From NCBI RefSeq assembly GCF_036347135.1, contig NZ_CP108938.1:9548001-9612000 (forward strand): a stretch of DNA of 64,000 nucleotides, given 5' to 3'. The notes beneath the pieces are model-generated. The model had not been told where the DNA came from. It saw only the letters and a program-made list of their open reading frames with translations, and ran no database searches. Of the stretch, positions 34,081 through 43,453 are shown one piece after another; the stretch's first letter is position 1; each line of letters starts with the position of its first letter. This stretch comes from Streptomyces sp. NBC_00775. Its GTDB lineage: Bacteria > Actinomycetota > Actinomycetes > Streptomycetales > Streptomycetaceae. Made by a program: the position numbers and the translations under genes.

Positions 34081-34404
34081 TCAGCCGCTGCGTCCGGCCG
34101 CCTTGCGTACCGCGTCGATGAACCGGCGCGCCGAGGGCGGCCCCGGCTTGCCGGGAGCGGGATCGTGCTCACCGAGTATGAGGGAGTAGCGCGTGCCGTT
34201 GACATCCGCCAGCGCCCGGTCCTCGTGGGCGAACCAGGGCTTCGACGCGCGCACCGCCTGCACCGGCGCGCTGTCGATCTCGCTGCCGTAACTGGTGAGC
34301 AACTGCAGCCTGCCGTCGCTGATCCGGACCTGTCCGGCCCGGGTGAGCGAGCGCAGCCTCTTCCCGATCCGCACGCCTGTGGCCGTGAACTCCGGCTCCG
34401 CCAT
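34081..34404 (-). CDS. Conserved hypothetical protein
   Basis: 107 residues from an ATG at 34404; upstream frame has no better start. The body contains FTATGVRIGKRLRSLTRAGQ and LTSYGSEIDSAPVQAVRASK, so a beta-rich basic small domain. No known catalytic motif. Not recognised beyond conservation-like composition. Flanked by a 360-bp non-coding stretch upstream and a 273-bp stretch downstream that I could not assign. Confidence 0.55.
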   Translation of the reverse strand: MAEPEFTATGVRIGKRLRSLTRAGQVRISDGRLQLLTSYGSEIDSAPVQAVRASKPWFAHEDRALADVNGTRYSLILGEHDPAPGKPGPPSARRFIDAVRKAAGRSG

Positions 34405-34763
34405 GATGCCCCGCCCCCTTGTGCGCTTCGGCTGTGCCCTGTCGTGGTCCCGCGTCGGGCCGTGACCCAGTGTGCACCGCTCCGGCCACCGCCTCGCGCG
34501 AGGCGGCCGGCACGCGGACACGCCCCGTGCGGTGCAGTCTGCCCGCAGGCGGCGACGAGCACCAGTGCGCATGGCGAGGTGACGGCCCCGGCGGAAGCAC
34601 ACTCCGGGATGCGCCCCCGTCGCCGGGCCGAACCGTCCCCCAGGGGTGCCTTTGGGCTGCTCAAAGGTGTGTTTATGCAGGTGAGAAGCGTGCGCAAGGT
34701 GTTTATGATCGAGGCGTCCGACCAGCTGAACCGGCGTCGGCGCGATGTGTAAGGAGCCCCGCC
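34405..34763. promoter_or_regulatory. Intergenic region with a 9-bp direct repeat before the PLP enzyme gene
   Basis: Within this 359-bp gap GTGTTTATG occurs at 34669-34677 and 34699-34707, exactly 30 bp apart, about three turns of helix. Both copies are preceded by AAG-like bases. They lie 57-95 bp before the GTG start of the PLP enzyme, the position of an activator or repressor site. No other gene content is seen. Confidence 0.45.
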
Positions 34764-35888
34764 GTGAGCAGCCCCCAGCAGACCCGGACCGGCGAAACCC
34801 TCGATGTCGACCACAGTGACGCGGAGTACCGGGCCTGGCTCAAAGAAGCCGTCCGCAAGGTCCAGGCCGACGCCAACCGTTCGGCCGACACGCACCTGCT
34901 GCGTTTCCCCCTGCCCGAGAAGTGGGGCATCGACCTGTACCTGAAGGACGAGTCGACCCACCCCACCGGCAGCCTCAAGCACCGCCTCGCCCGCTCCCTC
35001 TTCCTGTACGGGCTGTGCAATGGCTGGATCCGGCCCGGCCGTCCCGTCATCGAGGCGTCCAGCGGCTCGACGGCGGTCTCCGAGGCCTATTTCGCGGGGC
35101 TCATCGGCGTGCCCTTCATCGCGGTCATGCCGCGCACGACGAGCGCCGAGAAGTGCCGTCTGATCGAGTTCCACGGCGGGCAGTGCCACTTCGTGGACGA
35201 CTCGCGCAAGATGTACGAGGAGTCCGCCGCGCTCGCGGTCGAGACGGGCGGCCACTACATGGACCAGTTCACCTACGCGGAACGGGCCACGGACTGGCGC
35301 GGAAACAACAACATCGCCGAATCCATTTTCCGCCAGCTGGAGTTGGAGCGATTCCCGGAACCGGCGTGGATCGTCGCCACGGCCGGTACCGGCGGCACCT
35401 CGGCGACCCTCGCCCGCTACGTCCACTACATGCAGTACGACACCCGCATCTGCGTCGCCGACCCGGAGAACTCCTGTTTCTTCGAGGGCTGGACCACCGG
35501 CGATCCGGACGTCACCTGTGACTGCGGCTCACGCATCGAGGGCATCGGACGGCCGCGCATGGAGCCGAGCTTCGTACCGGGCGCCATCGACCGGATGATG
35601 AAGGTGCCGGACGCGGCGAGCGTCGCCGCCGTACGAGCCCTGGAACAGGCCATCGGCCGCAAGGCGGGCGGCTCGACCGGCACCGGCCTGTGGAGCGCGC
35701 TGAAGATCGTCGCCGAGATGGTGGCCGAGGGGCGCTCGGGGAGCGTGGTGACGCTGCTGTGCGACCCCGGGGACCGCTACCTCGACAAGTACTACTCGGA
35801 CCAGTGGCTGGCCGAACAAGGGCTGGACATCGCGCCGTACACGGCGGCGATCACCTCCCTGCTGGAGACGGGCGTCTGGCCGGCCTGA
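34764..35888 (+). CDS. PLP-dependent cysteine synthase-family enzyme (Cds1-like)
   Basis: 374 residues from a GTG with TAAGGAGCCCCGCC. Fold type II PLP signature with catalytic Lys in [11 protein letters not shown]; phosphate-binding glycines in [11 protein letters not shown]; substrate loop [16 protein letters not shown]. The N-terminal [20 protein letters not shown] resembles mycobacterial Cds1, an L-cysteine desulfhydrase. So either cysteine breakdown to pyruvate, sulfide and ammonia, or beta-replacement synthesis; the former is my preferred reading but rests on memory of family resemblance. Upstream direct repeats suggest specific regulation. Confidence 0.8.
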   Translation: MSSPQQTRTGETLDVDHSDAEYRAWLKEAVRKVQADANRSADTHLLRFPLPEKWGIDLYLKDESTHPTGSLKHRLARSLFLYGLCNGWIRPGRPVIEASSGSTAVSEAYFAGLIGVPFIAVMPRTTSAEKCRLIEFHGGQCHFVDDSRKMYEESAALAVETGGHYMDQFTYAERATDWRGNNNIAESIFRQLELERFPEPAWIVATAGTGGTSATLARYVHYMQYDTRICVADPENSCFFEGWTTGDPDVTCDCGSRIEGIGRPRMEPSFVPGAIDRMMKVPDAASVAAVRALEQAIGRKAGGSTGTGLWSALKIVAEMVAEGRSGSVVTLLCDPGDRYLDKYYSDQWLAEQGLDIAPYTAAITSLLETGVWPA

Positions 35889-35910
35889 CCTCGGCGGGGC
35901 GCTCGTGACG

Positions 35911-35988
35911 TCGGGCGTGCGCGACCTGTGACATCAGGCGTACATGAAGTCGGGCGTGCGCCGCCTGTGACATCAGGCGTACGTGATC
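35911..35988. repeat. Two tandem 39-bp repeats between convergent genes
   Basis: Units 35911-35949 and 35950-35988 share about 33 of 39 bases (TCGGGCGTGCGC, CCTGTGACATCAGGCGTAC). A third degenerate half-copy (GCGTCAGGCGTGAG) follows. They fill the gap between the PLP enzyme and the convergent SRPBCC gene. No T-run, so not a classic terminator. Confidence 0.7.
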
Positions 35989-36010
35989 CGAGCGCGCGTC
36001 GGCTGTTGCG

Positions 36011-36490
36011 TCAGGCGTGAGTGGAGGCCAGCCGACGGTCCAGCGCCATCACCGCGTCGCGGAAGGCGCGGCCCAGGCCCGCCCGCCCGAGCCTCAGGGC
36101 CAGCCGGAAGGGTACTGCGCCGTCGGTGGCGAAGGTCCACTGGACGCGCGTGCCCTTCCCGGCCGGCGTCAGTCGCCACTCCTCGGCCAGGGCGCGGGCC
36201 CCGGGCGCGTTCGTGACGTCCACCCGGTACGCGTACACCTCGGGAGCCCTGGCCGCGAGGACCGCCTCCTCGAAACGCGTGCCGCCCCTGAGCCGGACCT
36301 CGCGCCCGGCGCCGTCCTGGGTCGGCCGGGCCAGCGTCACGGCCGAGAACCACTCGCTCCAGCCGGACACGTCCTCGGCGAGCGCGTGGAAGACCGCCTC
36401 CGGGGAAGCCGCCACCTCCCGCGCGAACACCAGACGCAGTGGAGCGGTCTCGATGAAGTCGAGTCCCACCGGACGCAGACGGCGTGCCAT
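36011..36490 (-). CDS. SRPBCC-family protein (polyketide cyclase/dehydrase-like)
   Basis: 159 residues. Pattern FAREVAASPEAVFHALAEDVSGWSEW at the start and a C-terminal amphipathic helix (GRAGLGRAFRDAVMALDRRL) fit the START/SRPBCC helix-grip fold. Middle strand VRLRGGTRFEEAVLAARAPEVY builds the pocket. Such proteins bind hydrophobic ligands; most orphan copies have no known ligand. It faces the PLP enzyme gene. Confidence 0.78.
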   Translation of the reverse strand: MARRLRPVGLDFIETAPLRLVFAREVAASPEAVFHALAEDVSGWSEWFSAVTLARPTQDGAGREVRLRGGTRFEEAVLAARAPEVYAYRVDVTNAPGARALAEEWRLTPAGKGTRVQWTFATDGAVPFRLALRLGRAGLGRAFRDAVMALDRRLASTHA

Positions 36491-36632
36491 GGACGGAACC
36501 CCCTAGCGGGAACGGAGTCCCGGGCGGCATTGGGCGGTGACCAGGGCGCGCCCCTGCCGTGGGTGGCGCGAGCAGCGTCACGGGCGGCGCGGGGACGCCC
36601 TGGAGGGCAGCGTCACCATAGCTGGCGGACCG

Positions 36633-37463
36633 TCAGATGTCTGTACCGTCTCCGGGCTCACCGGCCACCACCAGACGCCTCAGGTGTTCCGCGATCTCCG
36701 CGCGTGCCTCGGCCGGCAGCCCGGCGTCGGTGACCAGCGTGTCGACCTGTTCGAGCGCGGCGAACGAACTCAGGCCCACCGTGCCCCACTTGGTGTGGTC
36801 GGCGACCACGACGACACGCCGCGCGGACTGCACCAGCCGCCGGTTGGTCTCGGCCTCCGCCAGGTTCGGCGTCGACAGGCCCGCCTCGACCGATATCCCG
36901 TGGACACCGAGGAAGAGCACATCGAAGTGCAGCGCCGCGATGGCCTGATCGGCGACGGGCCCGACGAGGGAGTCGGACGGCGTGCGCACCCCACCGGTCA
37001 GGACGACCGTGGCGGCGCCCTGCCGCTGACCGGAGGAACGCTGCGCCGAGTGGAACACGTCCGCCACGCGTACCGAGTTGGTGACCACGGTCAGGTCCGG
37101 CACATCAAGGAGCTGATGGGCCAGCGCGTACGTCGTCGTGCCACCGGAGAGCGCGATCGCCGAGCCCGGCGCGACCAACTCGGCGGCGGCGCGCGCGATG
37201 TCCTCCTTGGCGGTCAGCTCCAGACCGGACTTGGCCTCGAAGCCCGGCTCGTGCGTGCTCGCCTCGACCACCGGCACCGCGCCGCCGTGCACCTTCTCCA
37301 CGACGCCCTGACGGGCGAGCGCGTCGAGGTCGCGGCGGACCGTCATGTCGGAGACGCCGAGCTTCCGGGTCAGTTCGTTCACACGGACGCCACCGCGGCG
37401 TCGCACCTCGTCGAGGATCAGGGCACGGCGCTGCTCCGCGAGGAGGTTCTGATTCTCACTCAC
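36633..37463 (-). CDS. DeoR-family transcriptional regulator
   Basis: 276 residues from the GTG at 37463 (CCGGAGC upstream); a GTG at 37490 is also in frame. N-terminal winged helix RVNELTRKLGVSDMTVRRDLDAL and the sugar-phosphate domain with SAIALSGGTTTYALAHQL, VVTNSVRVADV and VVLTGGV. A second DeoR copy besides the one at 18.5 kb. No sugar operon flanks it, so the target is unlinked or the divergent hydrolase gene. Confidence 0.88.
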   Translation of the reverse strand: MSENQNLLAEQRRALILDEVRRRGGVRVNELTRKLGVSDMTVRRDLDALARQGVVEKVHGGAVPVVEASTHEPGFEAKSGLELTAKEDIARAAAELVAPGSAIALSGGTTTYALAHQLLDVPDLTVVTNSVRVADVFHSAQRSSGQRQGAATVVLTGGVRTPSDSLVGPVADQAIAALHFDVLFLGVHGISVEAGLSTPNLAEAETNRRLVQSARRVVVVADHTKWGTVGLSSFAALEQVDTLVTDAGLPAEARAEIAEHLRRLVVAGEPGDGTDI

Positions 37464-37742
37464 GCCCGCTCCGGTCCCTTCGCCGCCCACTGCCCGTCAC
37501 TCCGTCCGAACCCACTCCCACGTGGACATTCTCCTTGTCCGAGGTCCTGAGGACGACCCATCCTCGCACGGGTCACCGACAGTCGCGCCACTGCCCGCAC
37601 GGACACCGGGTCCCTCCGGTGCCGTCACTTTCACACGTATCGGGGAGATTCCGTGACTACCGGTGTGCGCGACCCCCGGAGTGGAGATCCTTGTGCCTGC
37701 ACATGACACACGCAACAGGCGGCACGGGGGAAGTGCAGAACA

Positions 37743-40100
37743 GTGGAACGTGCACGGGAACATGGATCGACCGGGGAGCTCGACAGCCCCGCGCAGCGGC
37801 CCGAAGGGGTCGAAACCGCCCTTGAACTCCTGGTCCACGGAGTCGGCGGCACCACACCCGAGGAGATGCTGGGCGATCCGCGGACGGTCCGGATCACCGG
37901 CGACGCGACGGCGGCGGTCTACCGGCGCGTCGACGACGCCGACGCGGAACAGCGTCCCGACGACCACCGCGGCGAGCCGGTGCGCGAGGCCTATGTGTGG
38001 TGCAACCTCACCTCGGGCAACGGCGCCCGCGCCCTGTGGCTGTTGCTGCTGCCCTTCATGGTCGTCAACCTCGCGCACTGGATGCGCCCCACCACCCGGG
38101 GCCGCAAGCGGACGATCCGCCTGTACGGCCTGCTCGTGCGACTCGCCGGACTCACCCTCACGGTGCTGCTGGTCGCCGCCGCCTGCGAGGTCGCCCTCGA
38201 CCTGACCGCCTGGCAGTGCGCGGGCACGCGCGCGTGCGCCCGGGAACACTCCTGGCTGGGATTCCTCTCACCGGCCGGGTCCGGCGGCTGGTGGAGTCAG
38301 CCGGGCCGCCGGCTCGCCCTGGCCTGCCTGGTGCCCGCCGCCCTGACCGGCCTCCTGTGGTACCTGTCCCACCGCACCTGGAGCGCGTACGAGTCGCAGC
38401 AGCCGATGTCCCGCAGGGCGGAGCCCGACGAGGAGACCGGACGCACCGGTCTCGGCCGGCCCGGTTTCTGGTACGGGCGCCGTCTGGTGGCCCGGCTGCG
38501 CGCCGCGCACACCGCCGCGGGCTTCCTGACGATCGCGGCGGCCGTCGGCACCTCCGCCGCCCGCTACGACCGTGCCTCCGGAGGCCCCGCCGTACTCGAC
38601 ACGCTGGGCCGGCTCCTGGACGCAACTCTTGTCGTGGGCGCGGCCATTGTGCTGTGGGTGGTCTGCCGCCGCGGCCGCAGCGAGAACCGGCTCGACCAGG
38701 AACTGGACCAGACCCTGGTGCGCTGGCTGCCCATGAGCTCGATCGCCCTGCTCGCCCTGACCCTGGTGTACGCCGGGTGGTCACGGCCGGACTGGCACTC
38801 GGCGCGGCGACTGCCCGGCGACATGACGTTCGGCGCCATCGCCCTCCTCCAGTGCCTGCTTGTCATCGCACTCGGCGTGGTCGCCCGCATCCTGTACCGC
38901 ACCCGTCCCGACACGCGCACCGCGATGCGCGGCCTCGCCGGTCCCGCCGTCGCGATGCTCGCCTGTGCGCTGGGCGGCGTGATGTCCGGCGGGGTCTCCC
39001 AGCGTGTCGCCGACTGGCTGGACGGCACCCGGGACTCGATCCCGGGTCCGCCCGTCCTGCTGACCTGGCAGGCGTCCGTGATCCCTCCGCTGCTCGTCGT
39101 ACTGCTGGCCCTCATGGGATGGCTGGCCCGGCGGACCTGGCAAATGCGGAGCCAGGAGGTGGACGCCGTGGAGCTCGACTACAAGGGAGAGCCCAAGGAC
39201 ACCGCCCGCACCCGCCGCATCGCGAGCACGCGCGCGATGGCCGCCCTCACCGACCGGGCGCCCCGCATGGTCGGCGTCATCTCGTTCGTGACGCTGCTCC
39301 TGGGCGCCGGAGCCCTGACGGGTGCCCTGACGGCCGAGGAGCCTCCGGGCACGGCCGCGCAGGGGGCGTACGCCTTCGTCCAGGGCGCCGCCGAGACCGC
39401 GCAGGCGCTGGGATCCTGGCTGATCGGCTTCGGCTTCATACTGTTCGTCACCTGGGGCCGCCGCGCCTACAAGGACCCCGCCGCCCGCCGCACCATCGGC
39501 ATCCTCTGGGACGTCGGCACGTTCTGGCCGCGCGCCGCCCACCCCTTCGCACCGCCGTGCTACGCCGAGCGCGCCGTGCCCGATCTGACCTGGCGCATGG
39601 TGACCTGGATCCGCGCCACCGGCGGGCGGCTCGTGCTCTCCGGGCATTCCCAGGGCAGTGTGCTGGCGGCCGCCGCGGCCTGGCAGCTGAAGCCGTCCGT
39701 ACGCAAACGGGTCGCCCTGCTCACCTACGGCTCCCCCCTGGAGCGACTGTACGGGCGCTGGTTCCCGGCCCACTTCGGCCCGGCCGCTCTCACCTCGCTG
39801 CACCGCGAGGTCGCCTGCTGGCGCAATCTGTACCGCCTGACCGACCCCATAGGCGGGCCCGTCCGGCTGCCCGGCGACTGCGGCCCCCAGGTCGACCGCG
39901 AGGCCCTCAAGGACCCGCTCGCCTACGGACGCACCGAGCGGCATCCGCTGCCCGCGCCGATCCTCGGCCACTCCGACTACCAGGCGGACCCGGCCTTCGC
40001 CGAGGAGCGTGAACGGCTGCTGGCGCGACTGCGGCCGGATCTGCCCGGGCCACGGCCCGGAGGTGACGCTCAGGGCAGCTCCGGCAGATCCTCCGAATAG
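37743..40100 (+). CDS. Multi-pass membrane protein with C-terminal serine-hydrolase domain
   Basis: 785 residues from a GTG. A short N-terminal segment contains LLVHGVGGT, which looks like a first half of an alpha/beta hydrolase motif; membrane segments follow near residues 100-115, 130-160, 195-215, 260-275, 290-315, 335-350, 370-395, 405-425, 435-455, 510-530 and 560-580. The C-terminal 170 residues hold a nucleophile elbow VLSGHSQGSVLAAA, then LLTYGSPLERLYG. So the hydrolase core is split around a large membrane insert. Possible lipid esterase. It is convergent with the AAA gene and overlaps it by 31 bp. Confidence 0.75.
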   Translation: MERAREHGSTGELDSPAQRPEGVETALELLVHGVGGTTPEEMLGDPRTVRITGDATAAVYRRVDDADAEQRPDDHRGEPVREAYVWCNLTSGNGARALWLLLLPFMVVNLAHWMRPTTRGRKRTIRLYGLLVRLAGLTLTVLLVAAACEVALDLTAWQCAGTRACAREHSWLGFLSPAGSGGWWSQPGRRLALACLVPAALTGLLWYLSHRTWSAYESQQPMSRRAEPDEETGRTGLGRPGFWYGRRLVARLRAAHTAAGFLTIAAAVGTSAARYDRASGGPAVLDTLGRLLDATLVVGAAIVLWVVCRRGRSENRLDQELDQTLVRWLPMSSIALLALTLVYAGWSRPDWHSARRLPGDMTFGAIALLQCLLVIALGVVARILYRTRPDTRTAMRGLAGPAVAMLACALGGVMSGGVSQRVADWLDGTRDSIPGPPVLLTWQASVIPPLLVVLLALMGWLARRTWQMRSQEVDAVELDYKGEPKDTARTRRIASTRAMAALTDRAPRMVGVISFVTLLLGAGALTGALTAEEPPGTAAQGAYAFVQGAAETAQALGSWLIGFGFILFVTWGRRAYKDPAARRTIGILWDVGTFWPRAAHPFAPPCYAERAVPDLTWRMVTWIRATGGRLVLSGHSQGSVLAAAAAWQLKPSVRKRVALLTYGSPLERLYGRWFPAHFGPAALTSLHREVACWRNLYRLTDPIGGPVRLPGDCGPQVDREALKDPLAYGRTERHPLPAPILGHSDYQADPAFAEERERLLARLRPDLPGPRPGGDAQGSSGRSSE

Positions 40101-42502
40101 AGCAGCGTGAGGTCGTCCGTGCTCGGCTCGTCCAGCTGGGCGACCCGCCCCGCGTGCCGCTCGACCATCGCCTCGAAGGTCTGCCGAGCGGTGCGGCCGT
40201 TGCCGAAGGCGGGTCCCTTCGGGATCGCCGTGAAGTACTTCAGCAGTGCCTCGGCCGCGCCCGGGGCCAGCCGGTACTCGTGCTCCTCGGCCTGCTGCTC
40301 CACGATCCGCAGCAACTCCTCGGGGAGGTAATCGCTGAAGGTGATGGTTCGTGAGAAGCGCGACGCCACACCGGGGTTGACCGAAAGGAACCGCTCCATC
40401 TCGGCCGTGTAGCCCGCGACGATCACCACCACCGCCTCCCGGTGGTCCTCCATCAGCTTCACCAGCGTGTCGATGGCCTCGCGCCCGAAGTCACGGCCCG
40501 AGTCCTCCGGCGACAGCGCGTACGCCTCGTCGACGAACAGCACGCCGCCGCGCGCCCGGTCGAACGCCTCCTGGGTACGGATCGCGGTGGAGCCGATGTG
40601 CTCGCCGACCAGGTCCACCCGGGACACCTCGACGAGATGCCCCTTCTCCAGCACACCGAGCGAGGCGAGGATCTCGCCGTACAGCCGGGCGACCGTCGTC
40701 TTGCCGGTGCCGGGGGAGCCCGTGAACACCAGATGGCGCCGTACGGAGGCCGCCTTGAGGCCCGCCTGCTGCCGCCGGCGGCCCACCTCGATCATGTCGG
40801 TGAGGGCCCGCACCTCACGCTTGACGCTCTCCAGGCCCACCAGCGTGTCGAGTTCACCGAGAACGGCCTTCGACGTGCGCGCCGGCTGCGCGGGCTCCGC
40901 GACGGCCACGAGCGGCTCCTGCTCGGTGGTGCGCTGGCCCGGGATCGCGCCCAGCAGGCTCGGTGACGGGCTCGACGTCAGTACGGCCGTCTCGTGCGCC
41001 GGGGGCCGCGGGCCGGCGCTCTCGTCGCTCGTGCAGTCCTCGACGACCGGGCCACCGCCGGCGCCCTGCCCGGCGCCGTCCGCGAACTCGTAACCCCCGC
41101 GCGCACAACGCTCCGTACGGCACTTCTTCAGCGTCGCGCGGCAGCCGTCGATCACATGGAAGCCGTAGCCCCCGCTGTCCGTCACCCGGCAGTTGAGGAA
41201 GCTGCCCCGGCCGCCCGCCGACACGTAGAAGCCCGCCTCGGCCGGTGAGGTGACCGTGCAGCGCTCGATGGTGGGATCGGCGCCCTTGGTGACGATCACG
41301 CCGGTCTGTGTGCCGTCCACGGTGCAGCCGGACAGTGTGCCGCCGCTGCCGTGGTCGCGGAACCAGGCGCCCGTCGCGGCGTCCCGGATACGGCAGTCGT
41401 CCAGCTGTGCGGTGGCGCCGTCGCTCACCGAGACGGCCGTGTTCCGCACTTGGGAGAGATCACTGTCGACGACGTCCGCGCGCGAACCCCGGTCGAGCAC
41501 GAACAGGGCGTCCGGGACGTCGTGCACCCGGCACGACTCGAGGACCGCGGTCGCGCCGTCGCTGACCCACACCGCGGGGTAGTCGCCCGTGCTGTCGAAG
41601 ATCTCGCACTGGTTGGCGTCCACGCGCGTGCCCGGGTCCCAGACCGACAGGCCGTTGCGCCCGAACTGCCGCACGCTGGTGCGGGTCAGCGTGAGGACCG
41701 AGCGCGAGCGCAGATCGACCGCGTTCTCCGGGATGTCGTGGATACGGCAGTCGGCGAGCGTCAGCACCGCGTCCGTGTCGAGCGTGACGCCGTCCGCGGT
41801 CGTACGGTGCACATCGCAGTCGGTGAGATGAGCCGTGGCCCGCCCGGTGATCTGCACCCCGGAACCCTTGACCTCGTACACCTCGCAGCCGACGGCCTCC
41901 AGCGACGAGTTCTCACCGGTCACCGACAGGCCCGCGCCGGAGGCGTGGTGCACCCGGCAGCGCTCCAGACGCGGATGGGCGCCCCCGCGGACCGCGACGC
42001 CCGACTGACCGGCCGCGACGACCTCGCACTCCTCGAACACCCCACCGCCGCCGTCCAGTACGGCGATGCCGATGCCGGCCGGATTGTCGACCGTGCAACG
42101 CCGCACGGTCGGACGGGCCCCTCCGCGTACCTCGATCCCGGCCGCGGACCGCGTGACGATCCGCACGTCCAGGAGCTCCGGCGTGCCCTCCTCGACGAGC
42201 AGCGCGGGCGCGGCCGAGTCCTGGCCTTCCACATGCAGGTCCTGGACCACGGCGGAGGCGCGCACGGTCAGCGGCACCCCGTCCACCGGCGCGATGCGCA
42301 CGGAGCCGGGGAAGCCCTCGGGGCCGCGCAGCGTCACCGCGCGCTGCACCACCAGGTTTTCCCGGTAGGTGCCGGGAGCGACGGTGAGTACATCGCCGTC
42401 TGCGGCGGCCTCCAGGGCGGCGGCCAGCGATGCGTACTCTCCCGTGCGGCGCCGCCACCGCGAGGTGCCGGTGTGCGTCACCTGGACCGTGCCCTGTGCC
42501 AT
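40070..42502 (-). CDS. Right-handed beta-helix / CbxX-type AAA ATPase fusion
   Basis: 810 residues. Residues 20-470 form repeated beta-helix turns with pectate-lyase-like repeats (HHASGAGLSVTGENSSLEAV, DVHRTTADGVTLD), introduced by AALEAAADGDVLTVAPGTY. Residues 530-800 are a CbxX/CfqX AAA module (Walker A GSPGTGKTT, Walker B GGVLFVDEAYAL, sensor SRFSRTITFSDY), the type seen in EccA of ESX systems and in Rubisco activases. So a remodelling motor joined to a putative carbohydrate- or protein-binding solenoid. No signal peptide, so it is cytosolic. Its partners are not evident. Confidence 0.85.
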   Translation of the reverse strand: MAQGTVQVTHTGTSRWRRRTGEYASLAAALEAAADGDVLTVAPGTYRENLVVQRAVTLRGPEGFPGSVRIAPVDGVPLTVRASAVVQDLHVEGQDSAAPALLVEEGTPELLDVRIVTRSAAGIEVRGGARPTVRRCTVDNPAGIGIAVLDGGGGVFEECEVVAAGQSGVAVRGGAHPRLERCRVHHASGAGLSVTGENSSLEAVGCEVYEVKGSGVQITGRATAHLTDCDVHRTTADGVTLDTDAVLTLADCRIHDIPENAVDLRSRSVLTLTRTSVRQFGRNGLSVWDPGTRVDANQCEIFDSTGDYPAVWVSDGATAVLESCRVHDVPDALFVLDRGSRADVVDSDLSQVRNTAVSVSDGATAQLDDCRIRDAATGAWFRDHGSGGTLSGCTVDGTQTGVIVTKGADPTIERCTVTSPAEAGFYVSAGGRGSFLNCRVTDSGGYGFHVIDGCRATLKKCRTERCARGGYEFADGAGQGAGGGPVVEDCTSDESAGPRPPAHETAVLTSSPSPSLLGAIPGQRTTEQEPLVAVAEPAQPARTSKAVLGELDTLVGLESVKREVRALTDMIEVGRRRQQAGLKAASVRRHLVFTGSPGTGKTTVARLYGEILASLGVLEKGHLVEVSRVDLVGEHIGSTAIRTQEAFDRARGGVLFVDEAYALSPEDSGRDFGREAIDTLVKLMEDHREAVVVIVAGYTAEMERFLSVNPGVASRFSRTITFSDYLPEELLRIVEQQAEEHEYRLAPGAAEALLKYFTAIPKGPAFGNGRTARQTFEAMVERHAGRVAQLDEPSTDDLTLLYSEDLPELP

Positions 42503-42660
42503 GGCGCTGTTGTGCCCCCACCTCGTCGTACGCGGGTCCTGCGAGGCCGTACTGAAACCCCGTCGGGATCAAGGACAGCCTCTCACGACGGTGCCGAACA
42601 GTTCGGCCGGTCCACCGTAGCGTGCGCGGGGACGCCCGGTTGACCGGAGCGGAAAGGCTG

Positions 42661-43266
42661 TCAGCTGCCGGTGCCGGTCCTGCCCCAGTCGGGGCCCGCC
42701 CTGTCCCACGCCTGGTCCCAACGGGCATACCGGCGACGGACCATGCGCCAGAGGATCAGCCGCCTGCCGCCCTCGACGAGTCCCGCGCACATCAGGGCCG
42801 CGCCGAACCCGGCCAGCACGGCGTGCGTCGTCGCGGTGGCGCTGTCCAGCGGGCGGCCCACTATTCGGCCGTGCAGGTCGGTCCAGATCGTGAAGTGGTC
42901 CCCGTGGTGGGGGGACTTGAGGGCGGCTGTCACCGTGCCGTGCCGCGCGGTGCCGTCCGGTGCCGTCCAGTCGGCCAGTACGCGACTGTGGGCGTCCCGT
43001 ACCGACGATGTCTCGGGGTCGGGCTCCAGAGGGCTGCGGGACAGCTTCTTGAGGACGGTGGCCGCCACCTCGTGGCGGGTCTGACGCTGCTCCCGCACGG
43101 ACCGCTGCAAGGCGTCCTGGGCCGCGGCCCCGACGACGGCGCCGAGCAGGGGCGCGGCGACGAGGACGAGCAGGACGGCCGCCAGGGCCAGCCAGGCCTC
43201 GGCCAGATCGGTCGTGCGGCGCAGCGGATTGTGCCGCCAGCGCCAGAGTCCGCTGATAGCTCGCAC
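42661..43266 (-). CDS. Rv1733c-like two-helix membrane protein
   Basis: 201 residues from a GTG with AAGGGGG upstream. N-terminal helix (LALAAVLLVLVAAPLLGAVV) and a second near residue 155 (AVLAGFGAALMCAGLV), with an extracytoplasmic domain between (HGDHFTIWTDLHGRIV). Layout matches mycobacterial Rv1733c-type proteins of unknown function. Tail Asp/Trp-rich. No partner nearby. Confidence 0.7.
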   Translation of the reverse strand: MRAISGLWRWRHNPLRRTTDLAEAWLALAAVLLVLVAAPLLGAVVGAAAQDALQRSVREQRQTRHEVAATVLKKLSRSPLEPDPETSSVRDAHSRVLADWTAPDGTARHGTVTAALKSPHHGDHFTIWTDLHGRIVGRPLDSATATTHAVLAGFGAALMCAGLVEGGRRLILWRMVRRRYARWDQAWDRAGPDWGRTGTGS

Positions 43267-43453
43267 CGTCCCGCACCCCCTTCCGCGTCCGTGATAACCC
43301 GCAGCGGAGCCGTTCACGCGAGAGCCCGGGTAAGAGAGAGCGAAATCACCCTCCCCATGGGCCTCTCATGAACTCCTCACGAAGTCTCAACGATCGTGCC
43401 CGCGGCCCGGGTTCCCTCCGTGAACGCCCATTCGCGGAACTGGATCGCACGGG

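Noticed and set aside
40070..42502. An ESX (type VII) secretion locus
   Set aside because: Only the AAA module resembles EccA; no EccB, C, D, E or EsxA/B-like genes are near.
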